NCBI GenBank assembly: GCA_020746105.1
Contig: CM036618.1
Location: 43,698,014 to 43,762,013 of the forward strand
Origin: Trogon surrucura
Taxonomy: Eukaryota > Chordata > Aves > Trogoniformes > Trogonidae
DNA: 64,000 nt
Reading direction: 5' to 3'
Under the pieces are notes generated by a model, which made no database searches, was not told the origin of the DNA, and worked only from the letters and a program-made list of their open reading frames with translations. Below are positions 9,834 to 22,345 of this stretch, piece after piece (within the stretch, counting starts at the first letter, position 1; the number at the start of each line of letters is the position of its first letter). Position numbers and translations under genes: made by a program.

Positions 9834-11576
9834 GGGGAGGGGTGGGGAATGGCACACGTGCTGAAATGGGATCCTTTCACACCACGAATATGGACTTGGA
9901 TTTGCTTCTTAATGCTAATCATAGTTACTAAAATAGTCTATAAGGCTATGCTCCCTATGCTAATCTTGAAAAGACATTCATAGGCCACCTGTTCTGGATT
10001 AGACTGCTAGATTGATTTTGCAACACAGTAGTTGCAAAAAAAATGCTTGCAGACCATATATAGAGATTTACAAAGGTTAAAGACAGACCATGTTTGGCAA
10101 AAATATCTTTCAAAAAAAACTCTGTCCAAGGGAGATCTATAAACTGAGATCTCTGGGTTAAATGAAGACTTTTTTTTCCTGGTCATTGGCAGATTTGTCA
10201 AAGGAGCAGTTTAACTGATTAAATGTTGTACAAAAAGTTCAGAAAGGTTTTTGGTTCATAAATATGCATTCATTTCCTAGGTGCTTAGCAAATGGTAGAG
10301 CGAAGCTAAGCTATGATGTTTTCTTTCATTCCATCTACATGCTGCTCTCTCTTTCTCTGTGTAACAAGCCTATTGTGTCTTCAAGATTAAATATAAATCA
10401 TAGCAACATACCCTAACATACTATTATTTTATGCTTGTATTTTTGCAAAGTGACATAACAGTTAGCGATTCCCCATTTGCCCCTGGCCATTCCCAGTTTC
10501 ACCAGCTTTCATGACTGTTTCATGACTGTTATGAAATGTTTTCCATAATCATAGCCGTTCAAAAGTTTAAAGAGATATAATAGCTGGATAAACCCTCATA
10601 CAGTGAATAGGTCTTGAAGTTCTAGGAGAGTAAAAACATTTTCATTGAGATATGATCTAGCTTTTTAATTTACATTAAGTAAAACAGTATAAAAATGTTT
10701 CATTTTAATTTGTTCCATGTGTCACTTTTGGAAAAATATAATAGGTTTTCCCATATGAGTTTATAAAAACATCCAGAGGTTCAGATGCTTCGTAATATCC
10801 AGCTTTCTGTTCATATGTAGTGGGTGAGCAGGATTGATTCAAATATGTATCAAAGAAATTGACAATAATCCTAAATAAGTTTTAAGTTAACAAAAACATT
10901 CACTTTGTAAATCAAAAACATTCTACCTAGAATACCATCATAAATTCAGATTATTTCTTTCTTTATTTCTAACATAAAGTACACAATATTTCATATCACA
11001 GTGGTTTTACACAGTACATTCTCTTACCATTTATAAACCTTTGTCAGAAACCTAAATCTCCTATTTGCCCATGTTGCAGTTTCTGTGGATTTTTGAAAGA
11101 ATTTTATTTATGAAAGTGCAAGTTGCAGCAGATAACTGATAACAAATTATCATGTGCCACTGAACTAGTTGCACGGAAGAAATAATCTGTAGAGCAGATG
11201 GTCTATAACAGCATAAACATTGTTAATTTTAATGGATAGGCTATTTTATTATATTTTGTTCTATTTAAAATCAAGGACAATAAAGTAGGCAGGGGGTCAA
11301 GCAATTACCCACCTGAATATAGCTACTTATCTAATTCTGGAGTTGGTCAATAATCACTCAAATCTGTTTCTTCTGCAGGATTCTAGACTTGTGTTAATCT
11401 ACATTATTTTTTGAGCAATTTCCACATAAAACAAAGTAAACAGGAAAGCCAAAATGAAAGCCAGAGAGTTTCTGTCACTTTCCCTTTATTGCAGCTTGTT
11501 TAAATGCTGCTACTACTATTTACTGAATTTAAAGTATTTTACTCTTGCTTTACAGACTACAGTTGCTGGAAAGGAG
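9834..11576. other. Non-coding AT-rich DNA, no gene seen
   Basis: No exon or interspersed repeat was recognised before the second SINE. Confidence 0.5.
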
Positions 11577-11757
11577 TGCTGGTTTAGCTCAGCGGGTTGA
11601 GCGTGGTGCTTGTAACACCAAAGGTCGCGGGTTCGATTCCCGTTCGGTTCTCACGTGTTGCCTGAGTAGTCCAGAGGTGGCATCCCTGCCCACAACAGGG
11701 AGGCTGGATTAAAATGATCTCTAAGGTCCCTTCCAGCCCAGGCCATTCTATGATTCT
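11577..11757 (+). mobile_element. tRNA-Ile-derived SINE with CR1-like tail, copy 2
   Basis: Same structure as the copy at 2.7 kb. The A box TAGCTCAGCGGG (11585-11596) and B box GGTTCGATTCC (about 11630-11640) are intact. The anticodon loop reads CTTGTAA, and the same extra T (GGTTTAGC where tRNA-Ile has GGTTAGC) is shared by both copies. The tail carries GATCTCTAAGGTCCCTTCCA and one CTATGATTCT unit, whereas copy 1 has CTGTGATTCT. A three-base indel and several substitutions separate the two. The element is complete at the head, so it was inserted full length. It is not a functional tRNA gene. Confidence 0.9.
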
Positions 11758-13005
11758 ACAGGAAAAGAATAGAAGTGAGAGGAGATTTTCTGGAGTTATT
11801 CAGGCCCTTATTTCGTCTGACTTAATTATTACAGTGTAAAAGTGTAACAGGAAAACAACTAATTAGAAACAAAGTAGATCAATAAATGAAACAGTTAAGT
11901 AATGAAAATATTTAACTTTAAAAGTCCCATTGCAGAGTCCCAATGTCTGGCTTCTCCAGATGAAGTACAGACGGTTACACTGCAGAATGACAGACTGCTT
12001 ATCTAAATTTCTTTCATACTTGTGTATCCTCAACCAGAGCAATTTTATGCAGACCAAACTGTATCTTTGGTGGCATCTTGGTAATTTCAGTGAGTTATGG
12101 CAGTGCAGGAGAGCACGTGGCTGTGTAATCAGAAATTAACAGCTCTTTCGATGATGCAGAAACAAGGCGATGTTCCCTTTTCATACTTATCTTGATCTTG
12201 TGAGGTTCAAATGAGAGCAGGAAAAACAATCTATTTAAATTAATAGAGACCAATTTAAGTAAACAGCTATGTGCAGGTAGATCTGTCAAATATAAATACA
12301 TAATTTATTCTTAACAATTTGCATAGTAGATTTATATCTATGCAAAACTCTCAACGTGGACTATGATATGCCTGCAGAAATAACACATCGGCATCACCAG
12401 CACATCTGCACTGGAACTTTCCATGCAGTTATACAGGAATTGGCAGAGGAGAAAAGAATACAAGCAGGTAGAAAGAATAAATACGACAGAAATTTAACTC
12501 CATTCTCAATGGTCACTGGACAGATTCTTTAAGGGCTATTATTTTTTGTTGATATATAACAGTAGTTGGACTACTTACCTGAAAGCAGAAAAGGAATAGA
12601 AGAATTTTAACTTTCATTAGTTTGGATTGTGAAATTTGATAATGACATTCAATTTACACCATTCCCAATGCACAGTGTGACTAGAACTACATTTTCTTAT
12701 TTCACAGCTTTTCATATCCCTTATACATTGCTAGAAATTCCTGGCTTGTTTGGCTGGTTCTTTTTGTTGTTATGTTTTTTTTGTTTTTCTGTATAGGAAG
12801 GTAAGAAAGTAAAAAAGTAAGATCAAACAAGTAGTGAAATTCAAGCACAGACTAATTACATTGTAAAGAAGATGACACTAAGTCAGGCACAGAAACCACA
12901 AGGAAAAAAGAAGAATGTTGATTAAAAATAAAAAATAAATATTTTGTTACACTTGAATATCATTAAATACCTATACTTTGTAAACACATTTTCTCCATCT
13001 TTTTT
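11758..13005. other. Non-coding AT-rich DNA, no gene seen
   Basis: Nothing recognisable. Overlapping small frames on both strands at 11863-12301 are mutually exclusive chance frames. Confidence 0.5.
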
Positions 13006-13009
13006 AGGG
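13006..13009. repeat. Left target-site duplication of the family B LTR
   Basis: AGGG immediately before the LTR terminus TGTCGTGG. It is matched by AGGG at 14194-14197. Four bases give only modest support. Confidence 0.55.
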
Positions 13010-14193
13010 TGTCGTGGATTGACCCTGGCCGGCCGCCAGGTACCCACACAGCCGCTCACTCACTCCCCCCTTCACTGCTGAACAGGGGGAGAAAATATTT
13101 CCAAGGGCTCAGGGTTTGAGATAAGGACAGGGAGATCACTTTCATTTACCGTCCCGGGCAAAACAGACTCAGTTTTGGGGAAATTAGGTACATTTATTAA
13201 AAGAACTAATCAGAGAGGAGTAGTGAGAAGTAAGAAAGAGCAAACAAATCTTAAACAGAACACCTTCCCCCCATCCCTCCCTTCTTCCTGGGCTTAACAT
13301 CAATCCCGGTTTCTCCACCTCCTCCCCCCGAGCGGCGCAGGGGGACAGGGAATGGGGGCTGCGGTCAGTTCATCCGACGTTGGTTTCACCGCTTCTTCAT
13401 TCCGGGGGAGGACTCTTCACTCTTCCCCAGGGCCATTGTGGGGTCCCTCTCATGGGAGACAAGCTTTACGCTCTCTTCTCCGCGTGAGTCGTCCCACGGA
13501 GGGCAATTCATCACAAACTGCCCAATGGGAGACACCTCACGAGGGGCAGCCCACCCCTCGTGAGTCTGAGGCGCAGTCCTTCGGGGGAAACTGCTCCAGC
13601 ATGGGCCACCCGCAGCGTCCCAAAAGTCCCACCGGCCAACCTGCTCCAGCGTGGGCATTCCTCTCTTCCACGGGCTACAGGTTCCGGCAGCGACTTGCTC
13701 TGATGCGGGCTTCCCACGGGCTACAGTCCCCTTTCAGTCATCCACCCACACAGCGTGGAGTCCTCGGTGGACATCTATGCGGTGATCCTCACAGTGGACA
13801 TCTGCACCTCGCCCATGGGCTGCAGGGGGACAACCCGTTTCACCATGGTCTTCACCACAGACCCGGGGGACTCCTTCTGCTCCGGCGCCTGGAGCTCATC
13901 CTCCCCCCCCTCCTTCTTCACTGACCTTGGTGTCTGCACAGATCCTCACTCCTCCATCTCTGTGCCAGCTGTTATGGCGCAGTTCTTTTTCCCGTTCTTA
14001 AATATGTTTTTCACAGAGGCGTTCCTCTGCTATCACCTTACTGATAGGCTCAGCCTTGGCCAGCGGCAGGTCCCTCTTTGTAGCCGGCTGGCATTGGCTC
14101 TATCAATCTTGGGGAGCTTCTAGCAGCTTCTTACAGAAGCCACCCTGCAGCTCCCCCCCCGCCGCTGAAATCTGGCCAGGCCAAACCAAAACA
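13010..14193 (-). mobile_element. Solo endogenous retrovirus LTR, family B, about 1.18 kb
   Basis: A GC-rich block begins TGTCGTGGATTGACCCTGGCC and ends GGCCAGGCCAAACCAAAACA. These termini form an imperfect ~20-bp inverted repeat and give the TG...CA ends of an LTR. AGGG flanks both sides. A poly(A) signal AATAAA on the minus strand (plus 13193-13198) lies near the left end, so the LTR most likely reads right to left. No gag, pol or env is attached, so it is a solo LTR. From memory, similar long LTRs ending in GGTCAAACCATGACA-like sequence are common in bird genomes and are placed near ERVL, but I cannot confirm the family name. The 190-codon plus-strand frame at 13352-13924 is a by-product of high GC content, not a gene. 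Confidence 0.85.
13193..13198 (-). terminator. LTR polyadenylation signal, family B
   Basis: AATAAA on the minus strand within TTTTAATAAATGTACC, about 185 bases from the putative 3' end of the LTR. Confidence 0.5.
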
Positions 14194-14197
14194 AGGG
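14194..14197. repeat. Right target-site duplication of the family B LTR
   Basis: AGGG immediately after the LTR terminus AAAACA. Confidence 0.55.
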
Positions 14198-15885
14198 AAT
14201 TAGTGTAGTGTATGCTTTTTCTTTCTTTTTTTCTTTCTTTTTTTCCGAAGCATTGAATGAGTACTCATCTGTTTTCCATAATATTTAATAGTAAATTTCA
14301 AAATCTACGTCAGTGGATCAATCCAGATATGTTGCCATTGCTTGGGTTCACTATCAGATTTTTTGTCTTGAAAATAGAGGAAAAAAAACAACCAAATGAA
14401 TTAAAAGAAAAACCAGAAAGTATTTATATCATCTGTAGTGAGGGTATCTATCGTTACTCTTGTTCTTTCTGTTTCTATCTTTGAAAATATGTTTAGGACT
14501 TAGTCATAAAATGTAATAACTCTCAGTGCCTGCAAGACATGTGGCATCGGCTTTTAGAAAGTAGATAAAAGTACATTTCCAAGTTAGGTTTTAGGATTTT
14601 TTAATAATTGGATACTGCTCTGATATTTCAAAATTCACTGTTTGGATAACTAGATGCTTTGTACAGTTTTGCTTAGTTTGCTTCAAAATTCATGCAAGTG
14701 GATTTTGTTAGTTTGAGAAATAAAAGATTCCAAGTTTAGGCACATTTTCTCTGCAACAGCAGCTGGAGATCATGAAGAAAATACATCCCCTGAAGTATGA
14801 AGCAGGAGACAAATAAGTAACGGCAGCAGCAGTATTGACTGCAACAATGTTTTCCATGAATGCACTTTGCTCATCTGTCTCTGCTTTGACCACAGAAGAT
14901 TCATTCTTTATAATAAACGAAACTAGTGATTTTCTAGACAATGATGGGTATTTCTCCATTAAGCTATCTTTTGATGCATTATACTTCGTCTCCTATAATC
15001 CATCTTTTTTTGTTGTTGTTGTTTTTAAAATAATCACCCCACAAAATCATAAGATTTCATGCAAGAAATTGATAATTCACATTGTGTTTACAAATATTTC
15101 TACTTGAGTAAATAATTTCTTTTCAAATGCAGTCATTAATATCTAATTAGATTTTCTAATAGCACTAGCTACCATCATGGGAAAACTGTTCCATCAGCAA
15201 AATTAAAGGATAAAACACTTGATTTTTTTTCTTTTTTTTCAATATTTATGCTTCGCTGATTAATTTTTTCTTACTTTTAAAAATACAGACAATGACACAG
15301 TCTTTAAAGGCATCATAGTAACTCTTTCCATTCTGCACATAAAGCAGAAAAATGTCAGCTTAGAAGGTTTTAGCTGCAGCCAAGAAAATTCAAATTTGCA
15401 ACAGATCTGATATTTACCTGGTAGGTTTGTTAAAGAATCATAGTAGTGAGTGTTTTTTAGCACAAAGCTTAAGAAAAAAAAAAGTAAAAATAAACCACAG
15501 CAAAATTTAAAACACTCTTACACTGGGAACTAAATGAGAACAATGGTTCAACAACACCATCAGGGAAATGGGGTCTATCTGATTTTTGTTCTGTCAGTTT
15601 CTACATATTTTGAAAAACTCTGTCCAAACTGGTGTCTTTAGTTGTTCACAATGTCTGTGTGCTACTGTAAGAAGAATGTGAAACTCTAAGTCCTAATTTT
15701 TGCTCTGATTCATAGCAAAGCCTGAACATGTTCCATGTAGAGAATCCACATATACAAGCTACGTGATAGGTAAGGAATCCATTTGTCAATGAAAAGGTTT
15801 ATTCCTTCTCATGCACGACTTTAAAGTTCTTTCTTCTGGTGCTTTGTTCTTGGAGCCTAGGAGGAGATTTTGACTTGACATGCAG

Positions 15886-15908
15886 AAAAAAAAAAAAAAA
15901 AAAAAAAA
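15886..15908. repeat. Poly(A) run of 23
   Basis: Uninterrupted A homopolymer. The sequence just upstream shows no sign of a retrocopy. Confidence 0.9.
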
Positions 15909-15990
15909 GGCAAAAAGGTGTTAACAATGTTTCTTGTAATAAGTATTAAGATATTGGTCTTTGAGGTTTGGTGACTTCATGTCATAGTGA

Positions 15991-16023
15991 AAACAACAGC
16001 AGCAGCAACAACAACAAAACAGC
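15991..16023. repeat. CAG/CAA trinucleotide tract
   Basis: Short mixed run of AAC, AGC and ACA units. Confidence 0.8.
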
Positions 16024-16148
16024 TGGATGGCTGTGTTCCCAGACTGGGTACACTAAAATCTAAGAATAAGGTTTATATGTCAGGTTTTTTTCAGTACTTA
16101 CTTTTGACTTTTTTTCTGAAGTTTGTTAAAGTTGATTCATTTGTTGGG

Positions 16149-16173
16149 GTTTTTTGTTTGTTTGTTTGTTTTT
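16149..16173. repeat. GTTT microsatellite
   Basis: Tandem GTTT units within a T-rich stretch. Confidence 0.85.
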
Positions 16174-18869
16174 AATGTTAAATGTAGTTAAGCATCAAAG
16201 TGATTTTTTTAAAAAAAATCATCACTGGGGAAACGTATATACATTTCTCTTGACTCTTCTACTTGTCAGTTTCATAAGCATATCTGTCAGTGTACCTATT
16301 TGCTAAAATAACTGTAGAAAATAAACACAAATATCTGTTAATGGATGATTTTCTGGTTCTGTTGCATCCTACTAGGCATTATAAATCTCACAAACACACT
16401 TGATATTTACTATGTTTCTGAAAATACCAGATCTTACAACCATTCATTTCAAAGCTAAGAACTGATATTTGGAAAATCTTAACAGTGAAAAAAAGTATTT
16501 AAATATATAAGCAGAGACCAGTTTTAAAGAGCCAGAGATTAAGGAATCATAAAAAGAATATTTTTTCATATTTTATTAACATACTCCTATTGATATTTTT
16601 TATTAACATATCATGATTTTAGGGGTCCAGGACATAAATGAATTTGATCCTCTGTAATGTGAAAAACAGATGTTCAGTAAACTTTTTTCTTCTTCACTTC
16701 CTCCCTGAGTAATTTTTCCTTCTTTGCACAATTATCTCACATATTTATTTCCTGTATAAGGCAGATCTACACCAAAGATCAACTCACCACCCACAGTTAA
16801 GAAGATGTATTCTACCACATGAAAATAAAGAAAAGTATTCTGTATCAGCTGTTTTCCATTGAGTGAAAGAAGAAATATGTTTCCAACCTTCCAGCTTGAC
16901 AAGTTAAGTATAAAACACAGAGCACATCCCTATTTGTTTATTTTTTCTTCATCAGCCACTAGGATGATTATATTTATATAGACAAATTATATCATGAAAA
17001 GCAGAAAAAAAAGTAGATAAAAAAGATGGATGTAATTATCTCAATCCTCTTTGTAATTGTCTCCAGACAGAATATCCTCATCTCATGCTACTTAGACAAA
17101 ATATAATGCTTCAGATATGGAGATACGATTATTATTTACCTTTTCTAGAACACTTGACAAAACTATGTTTATACATCAAGTTCTTTTTTGATGAAGTTTT
17201 CCCCTATATTTACAGGAATGATAAGCTTCCTTTCCTAAATTATTTTAAATCTCTGAAGGAATAAATTTACTGAACTTAAGAATAGCCGTATTTGGTTGGT
17301 TTAAAGGTCATTCTCATCCTGTATTTTATAAGCAAATATGACCAGGATTTCATGGTAAGGAAAAAAGCATGATAAGAAGTAACCATGTAGAACTATCCTT
17401 TCCCAAGGAAAGCTCCATTGTCTGGAAATTGTAACCTGTAAATTTTTCCAGTCACTATTCACAGTTAGTATCTACTAAAGATTTTCTGCAGAAGATTTGG
17501 GCTTTCAGTGCTCCTGAAAGTCCTGGTGAGCCATATTTGGTTTGTGTGTCCCTGATGCCTTTGCACAGAAATCAGAGAATGATGGCAAAGCATTATGCTT
17601 TACCTAAACATGGAGTCAGGAGCGCCACACATCAGGATGCAGACTGGGAAATGTTTCGAGAGCCTACTGTATAGACATATTTTATAACATTTTATTTGTT
17701 GTTTAGAAGAACACCTACACAACTTTCAATACCTTTGGATGTAGATGTGAAGGCAAAAAGCACATCAGCTGAGATATTGGGAAAGAAACAGGCACATCCA
17801 GACTGATTCATCTCACTTATTGTAGGTACCTATCTTAGGATGAAGTGAATCATCCTCCCCAGAGGCCCATTTATTTCCATTGGTTCCAAAGGAGTGTCTG
17901 GGTGACTGGTTTAGGCATGAATAATGAACTTTCAGTTACCTGTGCCATGCTGGGTGAATTATATTATTGGTGCACTTATATGTATTTAGAAACAGTCTGG
18001 TATAATCTTGTCATAATTGTTTTACTTTTCTTCGCAAGATGTAAAAATTAGAGGTAAAATTTGCAAAACACTGTAACATATTCTTACATTCAGAAATACT
18101 GAACATTTACTTGCTTAAACTTTACTATGAATACACTTGATGGTGTATCATTAAACATTATGCAAGGAGTGTGTAAATTATATTGACTCATAAGCAGAAA
18201 AGAGAGGTAATCCATTTTGTAAAATCTACCTGGTTAAACAGCACAGTGATGCTGGGGTATCAGAAACAGAAGAAACTCAAGCAGGTATGGTGTCATACAC
18301 CTGGGTCATGCAACATTATCAGATATAGTTAACCAATGATATAACTGCATACCTGTGGATCTGAGCCTGAATCTGTAAATCAGAGGGATTTCTCAGCTGG
18401 GCATTGGGCTCCTGTCCAGGCAGACATACTGCTTCTTCCTGTACTTCCTCTGCACGCTGGACCCTGTCATAAACCTAGAAGATTTCTCAGTTTCTCTACA
18501 CTTGCAGGGTAAATATGGTTATAGAATAACTTATTGACAGCTTGGTTGAAATCAGAATTAGGACTGTTTTAACACTTTTATCACCACCTGGAATATTTTG
18601 CAAGAAACATGTTCTGGTTTGTTTTCATAACTGGGTTTAAACAGATTTTTTAAGAAAACTATTATTCAAGTAAATGAAGAAATACTTTTTTTTTTATAAA
18701 AAAGACAAGTTTTAGTGTCTTCATTTTCAGTTGCTGCAGAAAAATACAATTTCATATGAGTACACCAAATTTTAATAATTGGTAGCCATTTTTCAAAAGT
18801 CACCTCTCTGAAAAACATCAGTCAGATACAACTCCATGAATTTTACATTTCCTGAAAACACAACTTTAA

Positions 18870-19280
18870 AGTGATTAAGGGAGTGGAACATCTCTCTTAT
18901 GAGGAAAGGCTGAAGGAACTGGGTCTCTTTAGCTTGGAGAAGAGGAGGCTGAGGGGTGACCTCATTAATGTTTATAAATATGTCAAGGGGGAGTGTCAGG
19001 AGGACAGAGCCAGGCTCTTCTCAGGGATGTCCAATGAGAGGACAAGGGACAAGGGATACAAGTTGGAGCACAGGAGGTTCCACAAAAACGTTAGGAAAAA
19101 CTTGTTCACTGTGAGGGTGACAGGGCACTGGCACAGGCTACCCAGGGAGGTTCCTGTATGATCTACTGTAGGTGTTCCTGCTCTGGCAGAGGGGCTGGAC
19201 TAGATGATCTTTTGAGGTCCCTTCCCATCCCTGACATTCTGTGATTCTGTGTGATTCTGTGTGATTCTGTGATTCTGTGA
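18870..19280 (+). mobile_element. CR1 LINE 3' fragment
   Basis: It encodes the ORF2 C-terminal block: [31 protein letters not shown] and [17 protein letters not shown]. The UTR signature GGACTAGATGATC and a GTGATTCT tail follow. The stretch normally encoding [12 protein letters not shown] is missing between PREV and the UTR, an internal deletion of several tens of bases. The 96-codon frame 18871-19161 is this remnant. There is no RT domain. Confidence 0.93.
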
Positions 19281-19812
19281 AAGTGATTCTTACTCTAATA
19301 TCATAGTCCTTGCAATTCAAAATTCATTTTTTTCTTCTTTGGTAAAAATATTGTTCTATTTAGATAACTGGTATTTCAAGACCAGACAATAAAATATTCA
19401 CTTATACTCAATAATTGCTTAATCTATAGATAGCACTACTGAAGTCAAGAGGATTTCTTAGAGATAAAAAAATTACCTAAGTTGATTGGAAAGTTTTTAC
19501 TGTTAAATATACTACACTCTCCCGGTTTCTAGAAAATTGTACACGTGATTTATTTTTGCCTAGTGCTCTGGACTGAATTTCATCTTCAGTTTAAAATTTA
19601 GGGCTTCCTGATATCTACTTCTGTTAGGAATGTATTTGTTCACTTGAAATTGAGACTGTGAATTTTATACACATTTCTCTCTGAAAAATTATTTTTCTTC
19701 GTTGGAAAGAGAGAAAGTCGATTACGATTTTATCACCTGCATTTGCTGTTTTCCCAATGCAAGGATCTTCTTAAATTTCATTACAGTTCCTAACTCAGTT
19801 GATTTTGCAGAT
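19281..19812. other. Non-coding AT-rich DNA, no gene seen
   Basis: No gene or repeat was recognised between two CR1 fragments. Confidence 0.5.
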
Positions 19813-19940
19813 GACAGAATCATGGAATAATCCAGGCTGGAAGGGACCTCAGAAACCAACCTTGTGCTCTAAGTCCAACACCCTGTTCAAACTAGCTCTG
19901 ATCAGATCAGGTTGCTCAGGGTTTTGTCCAGCCTGTGTGT
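19813..19940 (-). mobile_element. CR1 LINE 3'-end fragment
   Basis: It begins with the reverse complement of a CR1 tail (AGAATCATGGAATAATCCAG), continues with GGCTGGAAGGGACCTC, and follows CR1 3' UTR to about GTCCAGCCTGTGTG. No coding part remains. Confidence 0.85.
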
Positions 19941-22077
19941 TGTAAAGAAAGAGAGATAAGATTTTCTGCATCCTTTGCTGCACTGTTCCAGATTATTTCA
20001 ATGATACCTCCTAAAATATGAATGTAAAGTTTTATCTTGTATGAAGTGAAAATAAACTTGGGAGAAGTTACACAAAGCATCCAGAGCAGCTGCTGAAACA
20101 TGGTACCTTGTACCTCATTCATTGTTCATTAACGCCAAAACTAGACAGATACATTAACTTACAAAAGCGTTTAACCCTATAGTGACTCGTTTCAGCATCA
20201 TCACAGTAATCTAAAGTCTCAAAAAGATGAACAATAGAGAGAAGTTCAAATTAGGAACAAAGGAAATGAGAAAAGCGAGAAAACATCTTCCGGGAATGAT
20301 TGAGGCTTTATTCTTGAAGGCATATGCTATCAACGTGGCACAAAGTCTTTGAACTGTAGTCTCATTACTCTTAAAACATATACCATTTCAGGAGTGATAA
20401 ATATCTACTGCCTTTGTTTTAGGAAAAGAAGTTGTGATCACATTTTCAAGGGCAACAAGAAAACCATGGTGGCCGTATGTCTTAGTTTCCTTAACATGAC
20501 TGCAATTTTCTTCAGGCTTGAAAAAAAGGAATCTCCAGATAGATTACCACCGTGCAGGCATAGTTTACCTGCACATGTGCTACCCAGCTCACTTTAACGT
20601 GCACAGTAGAGGCAATGTTTTCCAGATGTATTAGAGTCACTATGCATGTACTGCATGCTGTATGCTCCCTATTTCATTTGGAGTTTATGTGTCTGGTAAC
20701 GTGAGAACATTAAGCATAAAGCAAATTTTTGCCTAAATACCTTTAAAGCAATATTCCTAGAGGATTTTTGACAGTAGCTTTCTGGATAGATCTCAGTGGC
20801 TTCATATAACACAACAGTCAGTTTGATTCTTCGTATGTTTCAGTTAATTATCAAGATATTTTGTCACACTAGTTAGACTTCCAAGTGCAGTCATGTGGTA
20901 TGGCATCAGAATGGCTCAAAATAGTTTTCTTAGTGATGTCAGTTTTCTTAGCAATATATATCATCTAAAGCAAGGAAATAGAAATCCATAGCATTCCAGT
21001 TCAAATTGAAATATTTTTAAATCCGTCATTAATCTTCTTAAAAATTCCATGAATCAGGTTGAAATATGCCTATTTTGACACTGATTTTTGATTTATCTGT
21101 TTGGTTTTGGGAAGTTTTGGGGTTTTGTGTGTTGGTTTGTTTTTTTTTAAATTATTCTTTTATTTTGTGTAACCATGCGAAAACTATTTTTTGTCATTGA
21201 GAGTTTTGGTCTACCACAACTGGCGTACAAGTTGAGGTCCCAGATGCCATTATTACCTAACTTCATGGTTAGGTAGGAGTTTTGAGAGACAATTTTTCAC
21301 TACACTCTTTCAGAGCACACCTTTACGGAGCCACATCCAAATAGCACAGTGTAATCAATAAACGCTTTATCATGTTATGCTTTAATAGAGCTGGGCTTCA
21401 GCAGGTTTGTCCTCTTTCCTTTCCAAGTATCAGTGCCATTGTACTCCCAACAGCACAGTAGCCTGCTTTTCATTTTAATCATCATTTCATTTTGTTGTTT
21501 GCTGTAGGCTTCTAGGTTTTCCAGGAGTGTAACAGATAGAACATGGAGTCTTCTGGAAAACTGGAGGAACTTCACAAACTGAACTGTCAATGGCCCAAGG
21601 GGCTTGTCTGCAGCAGATCACTCCTAATTCACAAAAGATTCTTCTAAGAGAAACCCAGCATATGCTGTTTGGGAAACAGAGATAACAAGGAGCAGATCTA
21701 TATATATTGCCATGGGAATAACTTTTGTTATATGTCTGGACAGTGTAGAAGTATTCATGAGTCATCTCTATAAACGACATAATGAAAAATTGGGAGAAAT
21801 AAGAATAATATGCATACTTTTTGAAAAATACTATCTATATGCAGATAATTTTAGAATATCTGACAGAAATTACCCTTGGTTTACTGCAAAAAGAGCCCAA
21901 TACATTTTTTTTAAGATATTTTTGAATAATCCATGTTTCGAAACAAGACAATACCAAAGAAGTAAAACTACCAGCCAAGCACTCTGCAAAGGTCACTTTT
22001 CTTTGTTTTTTTCATTCTTCTTTGTTGTGGGAAGTAGTCAACATAGGAAACAGTCAACATGAAATTATAGAAGGTTG
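19941..22077. other. Non-coding AT-rich DNA, no gene seen
   Basis: No exon or interspersed repeat was recognised. A T/G-rich patch lies at 21101-21148. The 97- and 116-codon frames near 21.5-22.06 kb show no domain. Confidence 0.5.
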
Positions 22078-22345
22078 TTCACCTTTACCTAACTAAGTCC
22101 CTTCAACAAAGAGATGAGTGGTCTGGTAGATGGGAGGGTAACAGTGGATGTTGCCTATGTTGACTTTTGTAAAGTCTTCAACACTGTCCTATCCTCATAT
22201 ACAAGATGACTACATATGGATTAGGTAAGTGGACAGTGAGTAGATCTAAAACTGGATAAATTAGTGGGTTCAAAGGGCTGTGATCACTGGCATGAAGTCC
22301 AGGTGCAGGTAAGTCACTGGTAGTATGCCTCGGGGGCATATTATG
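22078..22345 (+). mobile_element. Old CR1 LINE ORF2 fragment
   Basis: Broken translation preserves the order of RT motif A to motif B. There is a degenerate counterpart of the VDFSKAFDTV block near 22155-22190, then KMTTYGL and VSRSKTG, and then GFKGL*SLA...SPGAG, where RVVISGTKSSW is expected. The motif B counterpart near 22318-22345 reads VVCLGGIL. Stops and frameshifts are frequent. Neither the 3' UTR nor the tail is present. Confidence 0.7.

Larger units (their letters stand above)
14198..18869. other. Non-coding AT-rich DNA with simple repeats, no gene seen
   Basis: About 4.7 kb without a recognisable gene or interspersed repeat. It contains an A-run (15886-15908), a CAG/CAA tract, a GTTT tract and an imperfect T7/A8 palindrome near 16198-16226. 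Open frames are at most 90 codons and carry no domains. Confidence 0.5.

Noticed and set aside
13352..13924. 190-codon plus-strand open frame
   Set aside because: It lies wholly inside the GC-rich solo LTR and opposite to the inferred LTR direction. No domain is visible and overlapping frames exist on both strands.
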